NCBI GenBank assembly: GCA_022925895.1
Contig: JAKSYS010000861.1
Coordinates: 1 to 15,502, forward strand
Direction: 5' to 3'
DNA length: 15,502 bases
Origin: Fragilaria crotonensis
Taxonomy: Eukaryota; Bacillariophyta; Fragilariophyceae; Fragilariales; Fragilariaceae
Position numbers and translations under genes: made by a program. Shown here in pieces: positions 8,935-15,502 of the stretch; the first letter of the stretch is position 1; every line of letters starts with the position of its first letter. Below the pieces are notes generated by a model that saw only the letters and a list, made by a program, of their open reading frames with translations, did not search any database and was not told the origin of the DNA.

Positions 8935-8950
8935 GGTTATGAGCCCAAAT
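8935..8950 (+). promoter_or_regulatory. Primer binding site for a half tRNA-iMet
   Basis: GGTTATGAGCCC follows the LTR end without a gap. It is the reverse complement of the anticodon stem-loop of eukaryotic initiator tRNA-Met (GGGCTCATAACC, anticodon CAT), not of a tRNA 3' end. Drosophila copia and yeast Ty5 are known to prime minus-strand synthesis from a tRNA-iMet fragment cleaved in this region. The match therefore sets both the primer and the LTR boundary. Confidence 0.85.
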
Positions 8951-8996
8951 ACCTTCGGTATTATTTCTAGTGGCTAACAAGTTTCAACGCACCAAG

Positions 8997-10900
8997 ATGA
9001 CCGATTTGACGGCGCCAGGGAGATTATATCACCCTGATGACCATGTCGTTATGGAAGTTGATATTGAAGACTGTCCGGTGGCAGATGTGCCACTCACAGA
9101 GATATTCGATACAGTCAATTCGGTACTGATCGATGACTATCTTGTTGTACTCAGGACATACATCTCTCAACAACTTGAAGACACTATTTGGTTGGACGAT
9201 CAATCAACCACTCCACTGTTTGACGCCGGTTTTGCTACATTCCATCGGAAAGCGGACGGTACCGTTCAGTCCCTGCGAAAGCCGGCTTTGCAACGTTTAA
9301 TTGAACGAACAATTCGAGATCGCCCAAACGTCACAAATCCCATTGGCGTCAAGATTTTGATACGCTTCCAGATCCCGATCTCCAAGCTCCCTCAACAATC
9401 TCGCTCTCCACCCACGGTCCCCTCCGTCATTGGAGGATTGAACGAAGAGGACGAACGAAGCGATCGGCGAGAATCCCAGACTGGTTTATCGGGACCCCGA
9501 TCATCCGTGGCCCCACAAGGGAGCTCAGCTTCATCGGCGGAACGAGACGAGATCAATGCCGCTCTCCTTTCACTGGGCCACCTTTGCTAGACAACGTCGA
9601 GGAGCGCACTCCAGCGACCCTCTCGTCGAACGCAACTCGCCGACTGCTGGTATACAAGGCGGTGCTAGCCGAGGTTTACCTGTCGATGTGCCCGAACACA
9701 CGACCAGAGCTCAAGCCGACGAAAACAACCGTGCCTCCTATCTGGCGTCTACTGAACCCCGCGGACCTCGAGGTCGCCTTGTCTTCCAAGACAACGAACA
9801 TGGCACTCCACGCACCCAGTACACGCAGGCATCGGGGCGTACCATGAACTCGCATGCGCCGATCACTTCGGGTGCGGAATCTTTCGAAGACTACATGCGA
9901 CAGTTCATGTCTTCCGAAGTCAGATACAAAGACTTCAGAAAGACGATTGTCCCAAAGTTTGACTCGGCACGCCAGGACTCTTTCATCCACTGGTACAAGT
10001 TGTTCTGTGCAACCTGTTTACAGTGGGGGCTGTGGTGCCCGCCATACGAATCCGTGGAACAGGACAATATCCACGGCAGCTGGTGGTTGATGCTCCTGCA
10101 TCCGTCCGAGCTCAAGATACGTTCATGTCGTCTTTGCTTTACGGCGTCCTTTCGCAAGAGACCGTATTCCCCGCCGGTAGCAGAGAACACAGTGCAGTCC
10201 AAGGTTGCGCAGCCAACGCAGGGTATGATGCGATCTATTCTTTGCTCCGACTCCACCATCCACGTCTCCAGGCAGCCCTGCATACAGTCAACGAGATCCC
10301 TCGGCAGCGTCGTGCAGAACTCTTCAGCTCCTATTTGCGCCGCCTTCAGGATTTCATGGCTCGTGAGAGAATCGCTGGTCGCAACTACTCTGAGTATGAA
10401 GCTCTCGATCTCAGTGTTCGTAATCTCGCCACTGAGTGGCGATCTGAGTTCCGTCGCCTAGTGGAACGCGACCGCCGCACGGTCGCACCCGGATACACTC
10501 CCATTCCACCTCACGATGTCACAACTTGCCACGACTTTCGTCCAATACTCCATTGAGATCGGACGTGACGTCACAGCCCACCGCCCACCAGCACAAGGGA
10601 TCGTACTCTCCGTCGAACCAAGTCGTGCGACGCATCGAAACTGCCCTCTGTCCCCCGATGCTCTTCGGAACGACAGACTGCTTGGGTGAACACGAAGTAG
10701 ATCTTCTGGTTCGGGCGATGTCGCATAACCAGGCTAATTCGGCCACGTGCCTTGATGCCACCAAACCGGTCACACCTTGACCGATTGCAATCGTTTTGTG
10801 GACTACATCGTCGCGGAGAGTCTCGCGCAACGTCATCCACAGCTAAAGAGTCAAGTCGCCGCTGCGCACTCCCACTTCCGCAGCCGCATCAACATTCGAA
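8997..10900 (+). CDS. Gag region with CCHC zinc knuckle
   Basis: Starts MTDLTAPGRLYHPDDH and continues through a Ser/Pro/Arg-rich low-complexity stretch (about 9390-9800). It then enters a helical gag core with WYKLFCATCLQWGLWCPPYE and NAGYDAIYSLLRLHHPRLQ, followed by RNLATEWRSEFRRLVERDRR and TMSQLATTFVQYSIEIGRDV. A zinc knuckle lies at 10748-10788. As printed, CLDA and then, one frame over, GHTLTDC are visible. The two halves are out of register by one base near 10756, and the second Cys codon is split there. Gag packages the RNA and forms the particle. Breaks near 9582, 10093, 10490, 10690 and 10756. The border with protease is not defined. Confidence 0.75.
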
Positions 10901-13900
10901 ATGCCGATGGGCGTCCATCCCCGGGGTTCGCACGGTTCGCAGCATCCTTCGAAACCAACCTCCGAAGATTCGGATGTCACCGAGGTACAACCTCGATCCC
11001 ATAGTAACGACGCCACTCCTGCCACTGAAGACGACGACGTCTCACCCGACGGTTATCAATTGAATGCTTTGCGTGGATCCTTCCCGGAATCATCGGACGA
11101 CTTTGATCTTTGTTTCGAACCCATTGACCTTCAGTCTTGTGCTAACATCGACACAACCGTCCCATTCTTCGAATCCATTTGTGACGAAGGCACTCTACTT
11201 GAGGTTTCATCGGAAATTCCAGCGGTTGACCTGAGAGTTTCCTATTCCGTCGGTTATCCGAAACGTATGACACCAACTCGCGCGCGATCTATGCACATGC
11301 CGACAACGGTTCTATGGCGTGTACAACGAGCGACGCTTCCTCCTCTTCTCGTATCGTGCCCTTGCAAAGTCGAACACCAAGGTTCGCCTCTTTGATGCCG
11401 GTAGCCACTCGCATCACCCCGATGGCGTTGGGTTCCTGTGTCTTCCTGCCTTCCGTGTTCCGTCGTTTGCTGTCGTGACTCGTTGAACGCATCCAGTTTC
11501 ACGCAGTGCTGTGTTTTCGTCCGAACATATCACACCGCGTCTATCCCCGGTGTCATCATCAGCCACTGCGCGATTGCAAAGCAACTTGCAAGCGATGGCT
11601 ACAGCATGAACAGTTCCGAAGATCGCATCGGTCTGATCCGCTTCCTGGCAACGCATCCACGCAGACCACCGAAGATATCTGTATCAGTCTACAACCTACT
11701 CGTCTCCGAGGCGGTCTCACCTTCACCGATTCCTCTTCGTCCCGTCGACAGATGCTCACATCGCCCCATTGCCATGCGGACCCCAGCGTTTTGTGGTTGA
11801 CCCTCTGACCATCGCTGTTGCGCCTCCTCCGCACACTGTCCATCGTCGTTTGCCACCCATCCGGTCTCGGTGCCCCAAATTCGTCCCACCTCCGGAGTTT
11901 CAGGACGGCTCTGGATCCGCTATCGACGAGTTTTTCACTGTGCATGCCCTTGACGCTCCGCCCTCCGTATGCTGTGGCACCAACGTCTCGGTCATTTGAA
12001 CTTTCGCCGGCTCTCCGAACTCCACAAGCATACTCGTGGCATGCCGGCGCTTAGCCTCCTGACACCATCGACGAGTGCGCGGTTTGTATGGCTTCCAAGC
12101 TCCGCAAGACACCGCGCGGCCATGCCAACACCATGACCGCCACCGCATGCCTTCAAGGCCTTGGCATCGACTTCGCTTTCATGGTCCAGAAGAGCTCCGA
12201 TTCCAAGCGTTTTGATAATTTGGTTGGCCACAACGGCGAAACTTGCTACGTTTTGATCACCGATCATTTCAGTGGTCGGTTGATTGGCCGCGCCTTTGCG
12301 ACCAAAGCCCCGCCGGTGGATTGGTTGAACCAATGGCTCGCAAACAACGCACCCACCTGCGCCGGTAAATATGTTCGAATGGATGGTGGAGGGGAACTTG
12401 ACGTTGTCGGGAAATCCTTGATACATTCGCCAATTTTGGTTATCAGACCCAACTCACTGGCCCTGACTCGTCTCACCAAAATGGCCCTGGCGAACGCCCT
12501 CACCAAACTATCGGTGATGCTTTGCGCGCCATGTTGACTGGCGCCAATCTCCGTCCCGCTTTCTGGCCGTATGCGTTCTATCATTTCGTGCGCTTATACA
12601 ATTTTATCCCCCACGGCGCCCGTTTGTCCAGTCCTCATGAATTATGTGGTGGCGAACTCCCGGATTTGTCCAAGCTACGAACCTTCGGTTGCCGCGTCCA
12701 CGTGCGTCCCACTACGACACGCTACGGACGTGTTGTTCCCAACTCGCGACTTGGCGTGTTCCTCGGCTATTCTCGCTCACTCAAAATCTTGTACTATTTT
12801 GATCTGGCCAGTTCCTCGTCAAAACTGCAACACACGCTCGTTTCGACGAAGGTATGAATGATCTCGCCGACGCTCCGCCCAACGTGCAAGCCCTCCGTCT
12901 CCTGTCCCCTGACGGCGTCGTCCCCGCTGAACGTCCTTCGCTCTCCCCCCTCAACCTTGAGGTGTCCGACGACCCGTTCCACCGCCTCGACTCCATCACG
13001 CAAGCAATCAAATGCGACCACCCAACCCTCGGTTTTGAAATCTCCGCGTGTCACATACGCAAGCGGGGCTACCTCTCTGGCGTCGCCCCCAGCTCCTCGG
13101 CCGCTCGCATCCGAAATGTGCGTCGCAAATACATCGGCGCCTACATCGTATCCATCGATGGCATCTCCGTTTTCTCGTGCGAGTCGATCATCCTCGCTTT
13201 GACCGGTGTCGCTGCGTCAGACGCCGCTTCGTTCACGATCGTTTTCGCGCCTGACCGCTATATCCCGGTCAGCGCTCGCCCGAACGACAGCCCGCTTCAC
13301 TTGTCCGTTGATCAGCTACGTCTCATCGATCTCCTTCGTGGCCCTGCCCCTCGGCGCCTTCGTCTCCCTGTCCCAAACGCAACAGCACCGGAGCCCCGTA
13401 TCGCAATCACGATGCATGAGCCTCTCCCACACGACCAGCTCCTGCTCGATGCGCAGCCTGAATACTACTGCTTTTGGGACGGAAGAAGAACAGGCTCTTG
13501 GTAGTTTTACGCGTCGCAAGCTACAGCGTTTATCAAACTGGAAAGATTGGCAACTGGCTGAAGCAAAGCAACTCGACTCCATGGCCAAACAGGAGATGTA
13601 TGGACCCGCCGTCTACCCACCTGCCGGCGCCATTATTCTCCGCCAGCATTGGAATTACTCCATCAAGGCCGATGGAACTCGAAAGGCACGCAATTGTTGT
13701 GATGGATCCCCTCGCGCCGCCCCGCCTTGAAACTTGCAAACACATACTCTTCATGCATCGAGCAACCCTGCATGCGGATGTTCATTGCCCTGTGTGCGAA
13801 CGAGGGATACATTTGCATCAAGGTCGACGCGACAAACGCCTACGCCAACTCGCCACCTCCCGACCAGCCTACGTTCGTATACATCGACCAACCGTACGCC

Positions 13901-15211
13901 GACTGGTTCCTCCTTCGCAACGGTTTTAACGTGCCTCGTGATCATGTGCTCCCAGTCCAACACGCGTTGCAAGGTCATCCAGAATCCGGTGCCTTATGGG
14001 AGTTTCATAAACAAGGTCCTGCATCGGCATGGCTTCAAATCGACCACGCACGAACGCAGCTTGTACCACGGAACGTACGATGGATGGAAGATGCTTATCT
14101 CTCGACAAGTGGATGATCTAGCCATCGGATGCCGCAACGTTGAATCAATTCGAAATTGGTCGCAGTTATCTGTGCGGAGGACAAGATTGATCTACGCGAT
14201 GAAGGGTCCTCAACTCATTCAATGGTGTTGACATCATTCAATCTCGCCACTATATCCAAGTGACCTGCGAATCGTATATCGACCGGTTCCTCGAACACTA
14301 CGGATGGTCCTCACCAGGCAACCGCGAATCCAGCGAGCGCCCAATCGAACCCATCGCCATGTCGACGATCCCGCAACTATTCCTTGACTATGATAACGCT
14401 GCCACCGCAACCGCTACCGCACTCATGGAATACGAGGACAATGCCGGATTCTCTTATCGCAGCATTCTCGGTTGTGTGATCTACGTTTACGTTGTGGCCC
14501 GCATCGACATTGGTTTCGCCGTCACGCTCCTTGCTCGTTTTTCGGATCACCCTGTCAAGATTCATTTTGATTCTTTGCGTCGCCTTGCACGATACCTGCG
14601 CATGACAAAGGACTGGGGACTGATTTTTTGGCGTCCTGCTCCGATCGATACCTTCCCAGTTGGAGACTTCATCGTCCTGGTGTCCGACACTTCGTTGCCC
14701 GACTTCTCAGCCGCAATCGCCCACCTCGCCGGTTACGTTGACGCTGCTCATGCCACGGATCTCAGCACACGACGCTCGATCACCGGTCTCGCTTTCATGC
14801 TCTGCGGTGGACCGATTGCGTACAAGTCGAAAGTCCAGTCCACTGTCTCCACGAGCTCAACCGAAGCCGAGTTTATCGCCGCCGTCAAGCCGCCAAGATC
14901 GCCAAGTACCTGCGGTCCATCCTCCATGAGTGGATTACGAACAACCCGGGCCGACGATCTTGTATGAGGACAATCAAGCTGCGATTCTGATGATCAATTC
15001 GAGCCGACCAACTCCACGCTCGCGACACATTGATATTCAACACTTCGCGATTCAAGAATGGAAAGCCAACGGCGATATCATTCTTTGTCACATCCCGGGT
15101 ATCATCAACCCAGCGGACGCTCTCACCAAAGCGCTCGGCACCACGCTGCACTTCCGACACGTTCGTCGTTTGATGGGACACTATGGCGCGCCTTGGATGA
15201 CACGCGACTAA
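8997..15211 (+). CDS. Gag-Pol polyprotein of the copia element (frame-broken)
   Basis: One coding region runs from ATG 8997 (context ACCAAGATGA) to TAA 15209-15211, about 2,070 codons. It is read in changing frames with roughly 20 breaks. Most are consistent with one lost or gained base in a homopolymer; examples are the C/G run at 13727, AAATTGG at 14154 and AAGCC at 14890. Between breaks the protein is well conserved and free of stops. Copia elements encode gag and pol in one ORF, and no programmed frameshift signal is needed to explain the pattern. The product would form virus-like particles, copy the RNA into DNA and integrate it. Domain entries follow separately. Confidence 0.85.
11284..11650 (+). 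CDS. Aspartic protease region (DNGS active site)
   Basis: Frame 1 reads AIYAHADNGSMACTT with the catalytic Asp at 11302-11304. Most copia proteases have D-S/T-G-A/S; here Asn occupies the second position, which I recall as usual in diatom CoDi elements. Downstream, in other frames, RLFDAGSHSHHPDGVGFL and VRTYHTASIPGVIISHCAIA fit the flap and C-terminal strand of the family. The enzyme cuts Gag-Pol into its parts. Frame breaks near 11335, 11480 and 11640. Confidence 0.65.
11972..12857 (+). CDS. Integrase (HHCC zinc domain and DDE core)
   Basis: The N-terminal domain LWHQRLGHLNFRRLSEL gives H-x4-H (11978 and 11993), completed by CAVC (12076-12087). The core has Asp in GIDFAFMV (12169-12171), Asp in VRMDGGGEL (12382-12384) and Glu in NGPGERPHQT (12492-12494). 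Allowing for one lost base near 12399, the second Asp and the Glu are about 36 residues apart, close to the DD35E norm. The C-terminal part includes FGCRVHVRP and GVFLGYS, the usual end of copia integrase. It inserts the cDNA into the genome. Breaks near 12055, 12399 and 12815. Confidence 0.88.
12854..13475 (+). CDS. Integrase-RT linker with a PDZ-like segment
   Basis: A 200-residue open stretch in frame 2 starts MNDLADAPPNVQALR. Between residues 58 and 133 (13025-13252) it has TLGFEI, VAPSSSAAR, YIGAYIVSIDGISV and SFTIVFAP. This is the order and spacing of a PDZ domain: a GLGF-type loop, the PxSxA turn, the VGDxIxxVNG strand and the last strand. PDZ domains bind C-terminal peptides of partner proteins. 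This part of copia polyproteins is normally variable and without a named domain. The downstream Pro/Arg-rich portion (13330-13470) is low complexity. The PDZ call is by eye only. Confidence 0.45.
13475..14720 (+). CDS. Reverse transcriptase (RVT_2 type, QVDD)
   Basis: It opens with FGTEEEQALGSFTRRKLQRL and YSIKADGTRKARNC. Motif A is CIKVDATNAYANS with catalytic Asp at 13826-13828. HALQGHPESGALWEFH takes the place of the LKQSPRAW region. Motif C is SRQVDDLAIGC with both Asp at 14112-14117; Tyr of the usual YVDD is Gln here. The connection region continues with VTCESYIDRFLEHYGW and RSILGCVIYVYVVARIDIGF. It copies element RNA into cDNA. Frame changes near 13727, 14005, 14155 and 14205. Confidence 0.88.
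14725..15211 (+). CDS. RNase H domain, C-terminus of Pol
   Basis: GYVDAAHATDLSTRRSITG carries the first Asp (14740-14742), SSTEAEFIAA the Glu (14869-14871), LYEDNQAAILM the second Asp (14969-14971), and NPADALTKAL the fourth acidic residue (15116-15118). SRHIDIQHFAIQEW between them is a copia signature. RNase H removes the RNA strand of the hybrid and shapes the polypurine primer. Two one-base breaks, near 14890 and 14950, shift the frame. The stop is TAA 15209-15211, 82 bases before the 3' LTR. Confidence 0.9.
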
Positions 15212-15284
15212 ATGTCAATTGTTGCCGTTCTCCGAATGCATTCCTATACTCATTGTTTTGCTTTTGTCTTCATGACGCATACAA

Positions 15285-15293
15285 TGGGGAGTG
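15285..15293 (+). promoter_or_regulatory. Polypurine tract next to the 3' LTR
   Basis: TGGGGAGTG lies directly before the LTR start. Copia elements usually have a G-rich tract of this type, which resists RNase H and primes plus-strand synthesis. If the tract ends at GGGGAG, the LTR would start two bases earlier (TGTGTTACTG) and the 5' copy would carry a C instead of G at 8462. Confidence 0.7.
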
Positions 15294-15502
15294 TGTTACT
15301 GCATGTTTGTCACGACTTACAATATGTCCATGGTACGTGTATAGCACCGTGCTGTTTGGTACCGTATTCACAATACGGTACTGCCCGGTGCGTATGCACT
15401 CCGACATACCTGTTACTAAGTCAGGTATGTAGATAGTCTAATTAGTGGAGTACCTCTCATGTACTCCACTCACAACTTCTACTTTAATCTTTTTATTACT
15501 TC
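15294..15502 (+). repeat. 3' LTR, first 209 bases (continues past the window)
   Basis: It matches 8463-8674 with three one-base gaps and no substitution. The remaining 260 or so bases and the right-hand target-site copy are outside the window. The same three hairpins are present; hairpin 2 has a 9-base loop because of the A-run gap. Confidence 0.92.

Larger units (their letters stand above)
8463..15502 (+). mobile_element. Ty1/copia LTR retrotransposon, CoDi-like (3' LTR cut by window end)
   Basis: The element has near-identical LTRs at 8463-8934 and 15294-15502 (cut off by the window). A half-tRNA-iMet primer site lies at 8935, and a polypurine tract just before the 3' LTR. The internal domain order is gag, protease, integrase, RT, RNase H, and integrase before RT defines the copia superfamily. 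The base composition of the internal region is visibly richer in G+C than the flanking genes. The five bases left of the element are CATTC; the matching target-site copy would lie beyond the window. The absence of substitutions between LTRs over about 210 bases points to a very recent insertion. Confidence 0.92.

Noticed and set aside
8997-15211. Programmed ribosomal frameshifting between gag and pol
   Set aside because: There are about 20 frame changes spread through all domains, so a single programmed site is not supported.

Overview
The window looks like nuclear DNA of a diatom, probably a pennate one. The left edge holds the last leucine-rich repeat and the Cys-rich tail of a diatom-style LRR protein. 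The right half is a Ty1/copia element whose protease (DNGS), reverse transcriptase (QVDD) and gag resemble the diatom CoDi elements. There is no bacterial gene organisation, rRNA, tRNA or CRISPR array. Family assignments come from motif reading only; no search was run.

Layout. 1-211: 3' end of the LRR gene. 212-2524: about 2.3 kb with no supportable gene, containing one short tandem repeat and some inverted repeats. 2525-6531 (+): a broken but readable gene of about 1,335 codons. In order it shows N-terminal zinc fingers, a tyrosine recombinase (YR) domain with R...RH...H...Y, a RecQ-like SF2 helicase, a CxxCxxC cluster and two C-terminal CCHC-type knuckles. 6758 to about 8169 (-): a convergent gene for a protein with an acidic and basic low-complexity middle and a C-terminal double-stranded beta-helix fold of the Fe(II)/2-oxoglutarate dioxygenase type (HxD...H). 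About 8235-8462 (+): a remnant of a reverse-transcriptase-associated ORF, cut by a retrotransposon. 8463-15502 (+): that retrotransposon, with a 5' LTR (8463-8934), a half-tRNA-iMet primer binding site, gag, protease, integrase, a PDZ-like linker, RT, RNase H, a polypurine tract and the first 209 bases of the 3' LTR.

Most interesting hypothesis: the recombinase-helicase gene and the tail-to-tail dioxygenase gene form one mobile or selfish unit. The YR would cut and join DNA, the helicase would remodel it, and the dioxygenase would act on DNA, RNA or chromatin. Terminal repeats for such a unit are not visible.

A caution covers the whole window. Reading frames break by one base every few hundred bases in all genes, usually in a homopolymer and usually as a lost base. 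The two LTR copies differ over their shared stretch by three 1-base homopolymer gaps and no substitution. This looks like uncorrected long-read indel error more than biological decay, so the breaks should not be taken as proof of pseudogenes.
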